Positions 15,775 through 25,185 of a stretch of DNA of 64,000 bases are shown piece after piece; the first letter of the stretch is position 1; every line of letters starts with the position of its first letter. The notes below the pieces were generated by a model. The model ran no database searches and was not told where the DNA came from. It saw only the letters and a list, made by a program, of their open reading frames with translations. The translations under genes were made by a program, and so were the position numbers. The stretch comes from an uncultured Lachnospiraceae bacterium (GTDB lineage Bacteria > Bacillota > Clostridia > Lachnospirales > Lachnospiraceae): assembly GCA_947630805.1 (NCBI GenBank), contig CANRIV010000003.1:142606-206605 (forward strand), given 5' to 3'.

Positions 15775-17169
15775 ATGCAGATTTTGATTGTTTTGGCATA
15801 TTTAATCCTGACAATTGTTATTGGATTATATTCAAAAAAGAAGATAAAGTCATCAAAAACGTTTGATGGTGTAGGCTTGGGGACTTTGATGTGTGTATGC
15901 GTGGGCGCCGGAGAGTGGATTGGCGGTACGGCGACAACAGGAATATCAGAATATGGGTATGAATATGGCATCTCGGGGGCATGGTATACGATTGCAAATG
16001 GTATCGGGATGTTTTTTCTTGCATTATTTTTTGCCAAGTTATATCGGAGTATGAAAACCCCAACAGTCACGGGAATTTTAGGAAAATATATTGGAAACAG
16101 GGCAAGAATCGTGGCAAGCGTATTGTCTATTTTTCTGACGATTGTATTGGGCAGTATTCCGATTATAGCAATCGGAACAATTGGTGAGACTCTGTTTCAC
16201 ATCAATGCGGCAGTTTCTATTCTGATTATGGGCGCCGGCGTACTTCTCTATACTGTTTTTGGTGGAATGATGGCTGTCGGATATACCAATATCATGCACA
16301 TGGTTGTTTTATACAGCGGGATTATTCTGGCTGTAATTTTATGTCTTGGAGGAATTGATGGAGGTTTTAGTACATTAAAGGACACGCTTCCGGCCTCTTA
16401 TTTTTCCCTGACAGGAATCGGTATGCCGAAAATCAGCTCATGGGTTGTTGCTTCCCTGTTGGGAGCTTGTGTGTCCCAGGCAGGTCTTCAGCCAATTCTG
16501 GCATCCAAAGACATCAAGACAGCGGTGCGTTCTTCTTATATCATTGCAATCATCGTAGGAGTTTTTGGTTTTATGACAGCAATTCTGGGAATGATAGCGA
16601 AAGTACAGTTCCCGGGACTGGCAGACGCAAAACTGGCTCTGCCTACACTTATGATGTCATTAAATCCGATTTCCGGAGGACTGGTTATGGCAGCAATCAT
16701 CGCGGCAGTGTTATCTACCGCTTCCCCGATTTTTCTGGCATGTGGTACCCTGTTTACCAGAGATATTTATCTGGAGACAAAATTGGGAAGAGACAGAAAG
16801 GACGATGATGCACATGTGCTGAAAGTGTCGAGATATGTTACCCTGATTGCAGGAATTACAAGTATTGTTCTGGCATTAATTTATTACAGACAAAAAGCAT
16901 TGGATATTGCATATTTTGCATATAGTATCAGAGCGAGCCTGTTTGTTGTGTTACTGCTTGGAATTTATTGGAGAAAGACATCTCAAAAAGCTGCAAATAT
17001 TGCAATGCTTTCTACCGGTCTGGTAGGGCTGTTTTGGATTATATATAAAAATGTTGTAGGACAATATCCAATTCACCCAAATTTCAGCGAGACATATGCC
17101 GCAATTTTAACTTCGCTGATTGTCACAGTAGTGGGAAGTATTATTGCATATAAAAGAAAAAATAAATAG
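15775..17169 (+). CDS. Sodium:solute symporter (SSS family), second copy
   Basis: A 464-residue membrane protein with about 12-13 hydrophobic segments. SSS features are SSKTFDGVGLG, GAGEWIGGTATTGISEYGYEYG, GGMMAVGYTNIMHMVVLYSG and AVLSTASPIFLACGTLFTRDIY. It is 6 bases from the acyl carrier protein gene, so the two are probably translationally coupled. It likely imports the organic acid (or another building block) used by this operon. It differs clearly from the symporter at 6977. Confidence 0.8.
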   Translation: MQILIVLAYLILTIVIGLYSKKKIKSSKTFDGVGLGTLMCVCVGAGEWIGGTATTGISEYGYEYGISGAWYTIANGIGMFFLALFFAKLYRSMKTPTVTGILGKYIGNRARIVASVLSIFLTIVLGSIPIIAIGTIGETLFHINAAVSILIMGAGVLLYTVFGGMMAVGYTNIMHMVVLYSGIILAVILCLGGIDGGFSTLKDTLPASYFSLTGIGMPKISSWVVASLLGACVSQAGLQPILASKDIKTAVRSSYIIAIIVGVFGFMTAILGMIAKVQFPGLADAKLALPTLMMSLNPISGGLVMAAIIAAVLSTASPIFLACGTLFTRDIYLETKLGRDRKDDDAHVLKVSRYVTLIAGITSIVLALIYYRQKALDIAYFAYSIRASLFVVLLLGIYWRKTSQKAANIAMLSTGLVGLFWIIYKNVVGQYPIHPNFSETYAAILTSLIVTVVGSIIAYKRKNK

Positions 17170-17189
17170 AAAGTGAAAAGAGATAGATT

Positions 17190-18677
17190 ATGGGAAAAAT
17201 AATTGAAGAATATGTACAGGAATATGCAAAAGAAACACCGGATAAAATTGCAGTTATTGTGAACGGAGAACAGATTTCCTATGGGAGACTATTTGAACTG
17301 GCATGCGGATATGCCGCATATCTGAAGCAGAAAGGAATAAAAAAAGGAGATGTGGTTGTAGCAAAATCCAGCCAGTCATTAGAATATATTTTAATCTACT
17401 TAGGAGTACATCTTGCCGGAGGAATTATTGCCGGTCTGGAGAAGAGTATTCCAAATGAGGGAATTATTTCTGCCGTCAATGCGATTGGCGGAGCAAAAGC
17501 AATCATCAGTGATGATGCGAGTATTCTGGAAAAATATGACACCATTTTCCTGGATAATCAAAAAGTACTGGAACATGCACAGATGTATCATCTGGATGAA
17601 ATTCAGTTTCCGGCAGAAGATGACTCGGCGGACATTCTTTACACTACGGGCACGACAGGAGCCTCTAAAGGGGTGGAGATTTCCCATAAAGCGCTGATTG
17701 CTTCTGCTGAGAACACCATTTATGGATGTAAGTACAAAAAGGATACGGTTGTCATCGTACCGGGACCGTTAAATCATGCAAGCGCTGTCAGAAAGTTATT
17801 TACGACGTTTGTCAATGGAAGCACAATATATGTGCTGGATGGAATGACAAATCTGAAAGAATTTTTTAAGGCATTGGATTATCCATGTGAGAAAATTTCA
17901 TGCTGTCTTCCACCTTCGGCAATTAGAACAATATTTCAGCTGACAAAAAATAAGATTGGGGAATATGCAGATAAGATTGACTTTATCGAATCAGCGACTT
18001 CACCATTGCCGGAGCCGGATAAAATCAGACTGTGTCAGCTGTTACCAAAATCAAGATTATATAATCTTTATGGCTCTTCGGAATCCGGGACTATCTGTAT
18101 GTATGACTATAATGCAAATCCGGGACTGATTGGCTGTATTGGAAAGGCGATGCCAAATGCGGAAGTAATCGTCGTGGATGATGACAGAAACATTATTCAC
18201 TCTTCCAAGGACCATATGGGCCTTTTGGCATGCAGGGGGGGTGTAAACATGAAACGGTATATCAATGAACCGGAGCTGACGGACGAAGTCCTGCAGGATG
18301 GCATTGTATATACCAATGATATCGGATACATTGATGAGAGTGGATTTATTTATGTATCAGGAAGAAAAGGCGATGTAATCAATGTGGGAGGGCTGAAAGT
18401 AGCGCCGACAGAGATTGAAGAGACCGTATTAGGAATGGAAGAAATAGAGGACTGCATTTGTATTCCAATGGAGCATCCTGTGACAGGTCAGGCAATTAAA
18501 TTGCTGGTTGTTGTAAGTGATGAGACAGAATATAATCCGAAAAAAATACTCAAGTTTCTGGAAGAACGACTTGAAAATTATAAAGTACCACAGCAGATAG
18601 AAAGAGTGGACAAGGTTGCCCGCACATATAATGGAAAGCTGAATCGAAAGGCATATACTGCTGGCAATAAAAAATAA
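17190..18677 (+). CDS. AMP-forming acyl-CoA/acyl-carrier-protein ligase (ligase 2)
   Basis: A 495-residue ANL enzyme with P-loop DILYTTGTTGASKGVE, YGSSESGTICMYDY, VYTNDIGYIDESGFIYVSGRKGD and a C-terminal NGKLNRKAYT carrying the catalytic Lys. It is shorter than ligase 1, lacks that enzyme's N-terminal insertion and sits next to the acyl carrier protein, so it is the better candidate to load it. A run of seven G (18235-18241) lies within codons for RGGVNMKRY; a one-base slip would remove the C-terminal catalytic domain. Confidence 0.82.
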   Translation: MGKIIEEYVQEYAKETPDKIAVIVNGEQISYGRLFELACGYAAYLKQKGIKKGDVVVAKSSQSLEYILIYLGVHLAGGIIAGLEKSIPNEGIISAVNAIGGAKAIISDDASILEKYDTIFLDNQKVLEHAQMYHLDEIQFPAEDDSADILYTTGTTGASKGVEISHKALIASAENTIYGCKYKKDTVVIVPGPLNHASAVRKLFTTFVNGSTIYVLDGMTNLKEFFKALDYPCEKISCCLPPSAIRTIFQLTKNKIGEYADKIDFIESATSPLPEPDKIRLCQLLPKSRLYNLYGSSESGTICMYDYNANPGLIGCIGKAMPNAEVIVVDDDRNIIHSSKDHMGLLACRGGVNMKRYINEPELTDEVLQDGIVYTNDIGYIDESGFIYVSGRKGDVINVGGLKVAPTEIEETVLGMEEIEDCICIPMEHPVTGQAIKLLVVVSDETEYNPKKILKFLEERLENYKVPQQIERVDKVARTYNGKLNRKAYTAGNKK

Positions 18678-18692
18678 AAATGGAGTATTAAA

Positions 18693-19775
18693 ATGAAAAT
18701 CGGGTTAGTGACAATTACAAGAGGGGAAAACTATGGAAACCGACTTCAGAATTATGCAATGCAGACTGCTCTGACACAGATGGGACATTCCGTGGAGACC
18801 ATTACAAGAAAAAATTACTGGCTCAGAGGCAAAACCAGATGGAAGCTTGCAATGAAAAAATATCTGAGAATAAAATATAGCAGAAACGCCAGAAGGACGG
18901 AATCTTTTCGGAAATTTAACAACCGGTATCTGAACATCAGCCGGAGTATTATCAAGTCTGATGCAGTCGACAAAAAAATCAGTAAAAAATATGATGCGTT
19001 TATCTGTGGGAGTGACCAAATCTGGAATCCTAATTTTGAGACGAATTCTGACAGCTTTTTTCTGTCCTTTGTGGAAGGAAAAAAGAAGATTGCCGTAGCT
19101 GCGAGTTTTGGTATCGACAGAATTGAAAAAGAAGAAGACAGAGTGCGGATTCACCATTTATTAGAAGATTTGGACGCCGTCTCTGTCCGGGAAGATTCGG
19201 CAAGGACAATCGTTGAAGAGTTATCTTCTAAAAAAGCAGAGGTGGTAATTGATCCGACATTAATGTTGACAGCTGCGCAGTGGCAGGAAATAGAAAAAAA
19301 ACCGGATGCTTTGGGAGATAAAAAATATGTGCTCTGTTATCTGCTCGGAGAATATGACAAAAATATCCCCGAAGATATTAGACAATATGCCATAGACAAT
19401 GGGATGAATATTGTATTTTTGGAAAATGATTGGAACAGGCTAAAAGTGACGGCAGATTGGGAATTTACAGCCAATCCGTCTGAATTTGTCTGGTTAATTC
19501 GAAACAGCGAAAAGGTCATTACAGATTCTTTCCATGCCGTGGCATTTTCTCTGATTTTTGGAAAGAAATTTTTGGTTGTTCCAAGAACAGGCCAGGGTGG
19601 AGACATGAGTTCCCGGTTTGCAAATCTGGCAAAAATTTTTGATATAGACAATTATGTAGCACAGGGGAAGGAATATGAAAAAAATGCAGAATTGGATTAC
19701 AGTCAGATTCCTGCTATTTTGAAAAAAGAAAGGGATAAATTTACAGATTTTGTCCATAAAGCTTTGACACAATGA
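18693..19775 (+). CDS. Polysaccharide pyruvyl transferase-family protein
   Basis: A 360-residue protein with the family pattern: N-terminal GENYGNRLQNYAMQTAL, AFICGSDQIWNPNF, VREDSARTIVEEL, DPTLMLTAAQW and the C-terminal TDSFHAVAFSLIFGKKFL. Family members add a pyruvyl ketal from phosphoenolpyruvate to sugars in surface polymers. It starts 15 bases after ligase 2 and precedes the flippase, which points to assembly of a surface or exported glycan. No glycosyltransferase accompanies it. Confidence 0.8.
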   Translation: MKIGLVTITRGENYGNRLQNYAMQTALTQMGHSVETITRKNYWLRGKTRWKLAMKKYLRIKYSRNARRTESFRKFNNRYLNISRSIIKSDAVDKKISKKYDAFICGSDQIWNPNFETNSDSFFLSFVEGKKKIAVAASFGIDRIEKEEDRVRIHHLLEDLDAVSVREDSARTIVEELSSKKAEVVIDPTLMLTAAQWQEIEKKPDALGDKKYVLCYLLGEYDKNIPEDIRQYAIDNGMNIVFLENDWNRLKVTADWEFTANPSEFVWLIRNSEKVITDSFHAVAFSLIFGKKFLVVPRTGQGGDMSSRFANLAKIFDIDNYVAQGKEYEKNAELDYSQIPAILKKERDKFTDFVHKALTQ

Positions 19776-19809
19776 GAAGGACAGCTAATATTTTATAAAG
19801 GTAAATAAG

Positions 19810-21357
19810 ATGGCGACAAGAACACAAAATGCAAAAGGAAATATTATATGGGGAGTTTTCAATAACTGCGTAATTATTTTAATGCCCTTTATATCCCGGA
19901 CGGTTATGATATACACTATGGGAATGCAGTATGTAGGATTGGGAAGTCTGTTTACCTCTCTGCTGGGCGTGTTGAGTTTTGCGGAACTGGGAATTGGCGG
20001 TGCGCTGGTTTTTAGTATGTATGAGCCCATTGCAAAAGGGGATGACAGCAAAGTCTGTGCATTATTGAATTTTTACAGAAAATGTTATCTGGGAATAGGC
20101 ATGATTATTTTAATTGTCGGACTGATGATTATGCCGTTTTTAAATTATTTTATCGAGGGAGAAATTCCGGATAATATTAATATTTATGTTCTGTTTTCCG
20201 TATATCTGTTAAATAATGTTATCGGGTATTTCTTTTTTGCTTACAGATACTCTCTTTTTCTGGCAAACCAGAGAGTGGATTTAAAAAGTAAAATTGATGT
20301 TTCCGTAAACTTTTTCATGTATGTGATACAGATTGCGATTTTAATTCTATTTCGCAACTACTATATCTATGTGATTGTGATACCTGTCTGTACTTTGACC
20401 AACAATATCCTCGGGGCAGTTATTACGAGAAAGATGTATCCACAGTATGTGTGCAGGGGTAAAATTCCGAAAGAAGAAAAAAGAAGTATCAGAGAAAAAG
20501 TCAGCGGAATGGTGTTCCAGAAAATAGGAGGAATTATATTGACTTCGGTGGATACGATTGTTATTTCTGCATTTCTGGGGCTGAGAGTTCTTGGGATTTA
20601 TAATGTGTATTATTATATCATTACTGCACTTTTTGGATTTCTCACAGTGATACAGCAATCCATTATCCCGGTCGTGGGAAACAGTATTGTCACAGAATCG
20701 AAAGAAAAAAATTTTACGGATTTCAAAAAATTTTCGTTTATGTACATATGGCTGATTAGCTGGTGGGGGGTATGTCTCGTCTGCTTATACCAGCCGTTTG
20801 TAAGATTGTGGGTGGGAGAGGAAAACATGCTTCCTTTCGGACTTGTCATTCTTCTGGCAGTTTATTTTTACACATACAAAATGGCGGATTTGGTTTATAT
20901 ATACAAAGAAGCAATCGGTCTGTGGTGGCAGGGGAAACTGGTGCCTGTGATTTCTTCTGTGTGTAATCTGATTTTAAATTTGATTCTTGTAAATTTTATT
21001 GGATTGGCAGGAATTGTAATTTCAACGATTGTCAGTATTGTACTTGTATCTGTTCCTTATGGCTCCTGGATATTATTCAAGTATTATTTTCAATCAAGAA
21101 AAGATTGGATGAGATATTTGAGGAGATTATTGTTATATGCCGCAGTTACTACCGGTATCGGCATAGTTACCTGGGAAATATGTCATCTTATCGGCGGAAT
21201 GGGCTGGATTGCTTTTATTATGAAAGTAATATGCTGCCTCATCATTCCAAATGTATTATTGTTTGTTGTGTATTGTAAGAGCAGAGATTTCAAAAATGCT
21301 TTTTCATTTATACTGGGATTGCTGCCTGAAAAGATAAAGACAAAATTTATTTCATAG
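19810..21357 (+). CDS. Wzx-type polysaccharide flippase
   Basis: A 515-residue membrane protein with about 14 predicted hydrophobic segments, of the polysaccharide-biosynthesis/MOP flippase family. Features are an N-terminal NIIWGVFNNCVIILMPFISR, the loop GIGGALVFSMYEPIAKGD and QKIGGIILTSVDTIVIS. It should flip an undecaprenyl-linked saccharide, or another lipid-linked product, across the membrane. Six consecutive G (20765-20770) occur in codons for WWGV. It shares the operon with a pyruvyl transferase and an acyltransferase. Confidence 0.82.
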   Translation: MATRTQNAKGNIIWGVFNNCVIILMPFISRTVMIYTMGMQYVGLGSLFTSLLGVLSFAELGIGGALVFSMYEPIAKGDDSKVCALLNFYRKCYLGIGMIILIVGLMIMPFLNYFIEGEIPDNINIYVLFSVYLLNNVIGYFFFAYRYSLFLANQRVDLKSKIDVSVNFFMYVIQIAILILFRNYYIYVIVIPVCTLTNNILGAVITRKMYPQYVCRGKIPKEEKRSIREKVSGMVFQKIGGIILTSVDTIVISAFLGLRVLGIYNVYYYIITALFGFLTVIQQSIIPVVGNSIVTESKEKNFTDFKKFSFMYIWLISWWGVCLVCLYQPFVRLWVGEENMLPFGLVILLAVYFYTYKMADLVYIYKEAIGLWWQGKLVPVISSVCNLILNLILVNFIGLAGIVISTIVSIVLVSVPYGSWILFKYYFQSRKDWMRYLRRLLLYAAVTTGIGIVTWEICHLIGGMGWIAFIMKVICCLIIPNVLLFVVYCKSRDFKNAFSFILGLLPEKIKTKFIS

Positions 21358-21379
21358 GCAGCAACGCGAGGAGGATAAA

Positions 21380-23302
21380 ATGAAAATATTGATATTAATG
21401 ATTTTACTTGCTTTATTTATCATGGTGTTCATGATATTAAATCATTTATATAAGAAGACGAATCATTATAAAAATTGTATCTGGCAGGTAGATAAGTTTA
21501 AAGATGTTCCGGACAATATTGAGATTGCGGCAGTCGGCTCAGGTCCCGGTCTGCATGACATTTCTTTTGAGGGATTAAACAAAAAAGGATTCAACTTTTG
21601 CATGGCGCCGTTGTCCTATGAGTATTCTTATAAGATATTAAAGCAATATCAGAGCAAAATAAAACCGTCCGCATTGATAATGATTATTGTGACCAGTCCA
21701 TTATCTTTTGCAAAAAATCTGAATTATCGTAGAAAAGATTATTATGATGTGTTTTATCATTTTCTAAAACCGGAAAACATTACAAATTATTCAAGATTCC
21801 GGAAGTTTCTTACAGTGTTTCCGATTTTAAAGAATCCAAAAAATGTATTTAAAATATGGAGAGATACCGGTCTTTGGGGACAACAAAAATTATATTCTCA
21901 TGAAACGCTCACCAAAGAGCAAATGGAAAATAGTATCAATCGGGCCATGCAAGGCTGGCTTGCCCAGACAACATTGAGTAATCTGACAGATGAAAAGCAG
22001 TCTGCATATCAGGAAGAAGAATTTGAAAAAAGACGGACCCACCTGGAAAATATTTTAAAATTATGTGATGAAAACGCATGGCGTCCTGTATTTGTGATTC
22101 CACCGATGTGTGAGGAAATTAATCAACAGGTCAGTGAAAGTTTTGAACAGAGATTTGTTATGGATCAGTTGAAAAAGATAAACACAAATCAGATTCCGAT
22201 TCTGAATTATTTTAGAGATGCAGAATTTTCTAAAGATAAATATTATCAGGAATGTTATTTTATGAATGTTGAGGGAAAGAGAAAATTTTCTAAGAAATTA
22301 TTTCAGGACATGGAGCAATATTATAAGATGGAAAACGATATCAATGAAAAAATATGTGAGCATACAATAGAATTGTCAAATGGCGTTAGGATGCCGAATA
22401 TAGCCTATGGGACCGGAGTTATCAGAAGATATTACAGGAATAAGAAATTGTTTTTGAAAGACAGTTACCTTCATGTGAAGAGCAGTATAAAAAACCGCAG
22501 AATCGAGAAAAAGCTGCTGATGGACTGGGGGGGGGTAAACGTAATGCGAAAGGCTTACCAGGCCGGCTTTTGCTCGTTTGATACGGGACGTCTCTATGGA
22601 CATTCGGAGCTGATGATTGGAAAACTGATGAAAAAAGTTCCGAGAAATCAGTATTTTGTGACAACGAAAATTATCTGGCCGGAGTTGAAAAGAAAGTGGG
22701 GCGCTCCTACCGTTGAGGGAAGTTTGAATATTTCCCTGAAATATCTGCAGACCGATTATGTGGATTTATATTTAGTCCATATGCCAAATGGAAACTGGAT
22801 AGAAATCTATCAACAGATGGAAAAATTGTACGAGAAAGGATTGACAAGAGCCATTGGTGTCTGCAATGTCACAGTGGAACAGCTGGAGGAATTGAGGAGT
22901 CAGTGTTCCATCACCCCGCATGTCGTACAGGCAGAAATCCAACCTTTGAATTCTAAGAGGGAGTTGAGAGAATACTGCAAAAAAAATAATATTGTGCTGG
23001 AAGCGCACACGCCGACCGGAAGGGTTAGCGGAGAAATCAGAGAAAATGAAGTGCTGAAAAACCTGGCGCAGAAACATAAGAAGACCATTGCTCAAATTAT
23101 CTTGCGATGGCATTTTCAAAACGGGGTTATACCGGTAGTATTCACGACCTCACAAGAACATATGAAGGAAAATCTTGACATTTATGATTTTGAACTGAGC
23201 CACGAAGAAATGGAAAGTATTGAGAGTCTCAATGAGGATTATGTGATGCTTCCAATACCGAAAGATGATGTGAATGATAAAAATTATTTTTATAATTTAT
23301 AA
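21380..23302 (+). CDS. Fusion: membrane-anchored SGNH-like domain + aldo/keto reductase (AKR 2)
   Basis: 640 residues, GAGGAGGAT before the ATG. Residues 2-21 are one membrane segment. Residues about 40-325 resemble SGNH/DltD-like proteins of capsule loci (AAVGSGPGLHDISFEG, PVFVIPPMCEE, NVEGKRKFSKKLF), although the usual Ser and Asp-His residues are not clear. Residues about 330-635 form a complete aldo/keto reductase (FDTGRLYGHSE, FVTTKIIWPE, YLVHMPNG, AHTPTGRV) with the extra segment also seen in AKR 1. A run of nine G (22527-22535) falls in codons 383-386. Topology is odd: an N-terminal anchor and an NAD(P)H enzyme suggest both domains stay cytoplasmic. The fusion implies that reduction and acyl or glycan handling are coupled. 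Confidence 0.72.
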   Translation: MKILILMILLALFIMVFMILNHLYKKTNHYKNCIWQVDKFKDVPDNIEIAAVGSGPGLHDISFEGLNKKGFNFCMAPLSYEYSYKILKQYQSKIKPSALIMIIVTSPLSFAKNLNYRRKDYYDVFYHFLKPENITNYSRFRKFLTVFPILKNPKNVFKIWRDTGLWGQQKLYSHETLTKEQMENSINRAMQGWLAQTTLSNLTDEKQSAYQEEEFEKRRTHLENILKLCDENAWRPVFVIPPMCEEINQQVSESFEQRFVMDQLKKINTNQIPILNYFRDAEFSKDKYYQECYFMNVEGKRKFSKKLFQDMEQYYKMENDINEKICEHTIELSNGVRMPNIAYGTGVIRRYYRNKKLFLKDSYLHVKSSIKNRRIEKKLLMDWGGVNVMRKAYQAGFCSFDTGRLYGHSELMIGKLMKKVPRNQYFVTTKIIWPELKRKWGAPTVEGSLNISLKYLQTDYVDLYLVHMPNGNWIEIYQQMEKLYEKGLTRAIGVCNVTVEQLEELRSQCSITPHVVQAEIQPLNSKRELREYCKKNNIVLEAHTPTGRVSGEIRENEVLKNLAQKHKKTIAQIILRWHFQNGVIPVVFTTSQEHMKENLDIYDFELSHEEMESIESLNEDYVMLPIPKDDVNDKNYFYNL

Positions 23303-23377
23303 AGAATATTTGTCGTTTTGGATTATGATATATAAAAAATATTTTATTTATCTTCTAAATTCCAATTGGATAAGCAT

Positions 23378-23407
23378 AAAAAAAGAGTTCGTTTGAACTC
23401 TTTTTTT
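23378..23407 (+). terminator. Terminator of the iorAB/ACP/flippase operon
   Basis: AAAAAAAGAGTTC (23378-23390), a 4-base loop, then GAACTCTTTTTTT (23395-23407): a strong intrinsic terminator 75 bases after the last gene. Confidence 0.85.
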
Positions 23408-23416
23408 ATATTTTTA

Positions 23417-23445
23417 TTGACAGATACTCCGGAAACATATATATT
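23417..23445 (+). promoter_or_regulatory. Promoter for the XRE-cupin/pot operon
   Basis: TTGACA (23417-23422), 17 bases, TATATT (23440-23445), starting 10 bases after the terminator. A small dyad (ACTAAA / TTTAGT, about 23463-23481) follows the predicted start site and could be an operator. Confidence 0.7.
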
Positions 23446-23575
23446 TGTCATTGGTTAGGAATACTAAACTTTTTATTTAGTTTTAAAAAACTTCAAAAAT
23501 AAAAACGGGGAGCAATTTGAATATAAAAAATTGCACCTTTCAGAAGAAAACGTTTGGAGAGGAAAGGCAGTATTT

Positions 23576-24109
23576 ATGAATATTGGAAGTAAAATAAAAG
23601 CATTGAGGATTGCGAACGGTCTGACTCAGGAGGAACTGGCCGACCGTTCAGAGTTGTCGAAGGGATTTATTTCCCAAGTGGAAAATAATCTTACTTCCCC
23701 TTCGATTGCCACGCTCATCGATGTTTTACAATGTCTGGGTACTGATTTAAAAAATTTTTTCGGGGATGATGAGGATAATCAGATTGTATTTTCCAAAGAA
23801 GATTATTTTGAGAAGGAAGACAATCAGCTCGAAAATGTGGTGGAATGGATTATTCCCAATGCCCAGAAAAATCTGATGGAGCCGATTCTTCTCACATTGA
23901 GACCCGGTGGCTCGACATACCCTGACAACCCGCACGAAGGAGAGGAATTTGGCTATGTACTCTCAGGGGCTGTCGATGTCATTGTGGGAAACCGTTCCTT
24001 TCATGCAGAAAAGGGAGAGTCTTTTTATTATGAGGCAAAGTATAAACATTATCTGGAATCAAAAAAGGGGGCGCAGATAATATGGGTAAGCTGTCCCCCA
24101 AGCTTTTAA
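23576..24109 (+). CDS. XRE-family regulator with C-terminal cupin domain
   Basis: 177 residues. The start at 23576 follows GGAGAGGAAAG. The N-terminal helix-turn-helix (LTQEELADRSELSKGFISQVENN, about 15-38) is joined to a cupin sensor domain (HEGEEFGYVLSGAVDVIVG, EKGESFYYEAKYKHYLES). This architecture is typical of polyamine/amino-acid-responsive regulators (PuuR type). It is the first gene of an operon with potABCD, 24 bases apart, so it probably controls polyamine uptake and its own expression. Confidence 0.87.
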   Translation: MNIGSKIKALRIANGLTQEELADRSELSKGFISQVENNLTSPSIATLIDVLQCLGTDLKNFFGDDEDNQIVFSKEDYFEKEDNQLENVVEWIIPNAQKNLMEPILLTLRPGGSTYPDNPHEGEEFGYVLSGAVDVIVGNRSFHAEKGESFYYEAKYKHYLESKKGAQIIWVSCPPSF

Positions 24110-24133
24110 TAGAACAGTCAATGGAGGAACATC

Positions 24134-25177
24134 ATGGGAAATAAAATTATTGAGTTGAGAAATCTGTCTAAAAATTTTGGGGAGCATCAGGTATTAAAAG
24201 GAATTGATTTAAATATTTATGAAAATGAATTTCTCACGCTTCTGGGTCCCAGTGGCTGTGGAAAAACGACAATACTGCGTATTATTGGCGGGTTTGAAGA
24301 GCCAAGTCACGGACAGGTGCTGTTTCACGGAAACGATATTGCCAAACTACCTCCTTATAAGAGAGAGGTAAACACTGTTTTTCAAAAATATGCCCTTTTT
24401 CCTTTTTTAAATGTATTTGACAATGTAGCGTTTGGGTTAAATTTGAAAAAAACGGATAAAAAAATTGTAGAAGAAAAAGTGAAAAATATGTTGAATCTGG
24501 TGGGGTTAAAAGGATTTGAAAAGCGTGATGTAACCAGTCTATCCGGCGGGCAGCAGCAACGTGTCGCCATCGCCAGAGCGCTGGTAAACGAGCCGAAAGT
24601 ACTTTTGCTGGATGAGCCGCTGGGCGCGTTGGATGCAAAACTTCGCAAAGATATGCAGGCGGAATTGAAAAAGATACAGAAAGAAGTAGGGATTACTTTT
24701 GTGTTTGTGACTCACGACCAGGAAGAAGCCCTGTCCATGTCAGATACAATAGTAGTTATGAATGACGGTATTATACAGCAAATCGGGACACCTATGGATA
24801 TTTATAATGAGCCGCAGAACAGGTTTGTCGCAAATTTTATTGGAGAATCAAATATTATTGAAGGAAACATGATTCAGGACTGTCTTGTGTCTTTTGATGA
24901 TGTAAAATGGGAGTGTGTGGATAAAGGTTTTAAGGAAAACGAAGATATTGAAGTCGTTTTGAGACCGGAAGATATACATATCGTTGCGCCGGAAGATGGA
25001 AAGATAGAAGGAAAAATTGTTTCTAAAGTATTTATGGGAGTTCATTATGAATACCTTGCAGAGGCAAAATATAGAAACTATAAAGTACATACTACGGAAG
25101 ATATTGATATTGGAAAAAAAGTGGGACTGACGATTGACCCATATGATATTCAGGTAATGCACAAGATGGATAACTAG
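24134..25177 (+). CDS. potA: Spermidine/putrescine ABC transporter, ATP-binding protein
   Basis: 347 residues. It has Walker [10 protein letters not shown] (about 39-47), the Q-loop region [16 protein letters not shown], signature [15 protein letters not shown], Walker [15 protein letters not shown] and H-loop [16 protein letters not shown]-terminal TOBE domain ([14 protein letters not shown]) follows. It powers the PotB/PotC permease. GGAGG precedes the ATG and potB follows 8 bases after the stop. Confidence 0.93.
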   Translation: MGNKIIELRNLSKNFGEHQVLKGIDLNIYENEFLTLLGPSGCGKTTILRIIGGFEEPSHGQVLFHGNDIAKLPPYKREVNTVFQKYALFPFLNVFDNVAFGLNLKKTDKKIVEEKVKNMLNLVGLKGFEKRDVTSLSGGQQQRVAIARALVNEPKVLLLDEPLGALDAKLRKDMQAELKKIQKEVGITFVFVTHDQEEALSMSDTIVVMNDGIIQQIGTPMDIYNEPQNRFVANFIGESNIIEGNMIQDCLVSFDDVKWECVDKGFKENEDIEVVLRPEDIHIVAPEDGKIEGKIVSKVFMGVHYEYLAEAKYRNYKVHTTEDIDIGKKVGLTIDPYDIQVMHKMDN

Positions 25178-25185
25178 GAGGAATT

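Noticed and set aside
22527..22535. Sequencing frameshift in the fused AKR at the run of nine G
   Set aside because: The downstream frame keeps an intact aldo/keto reductase with all catalytic residues, so the present tract length encodes a working protein; variation is possible but not an error here.
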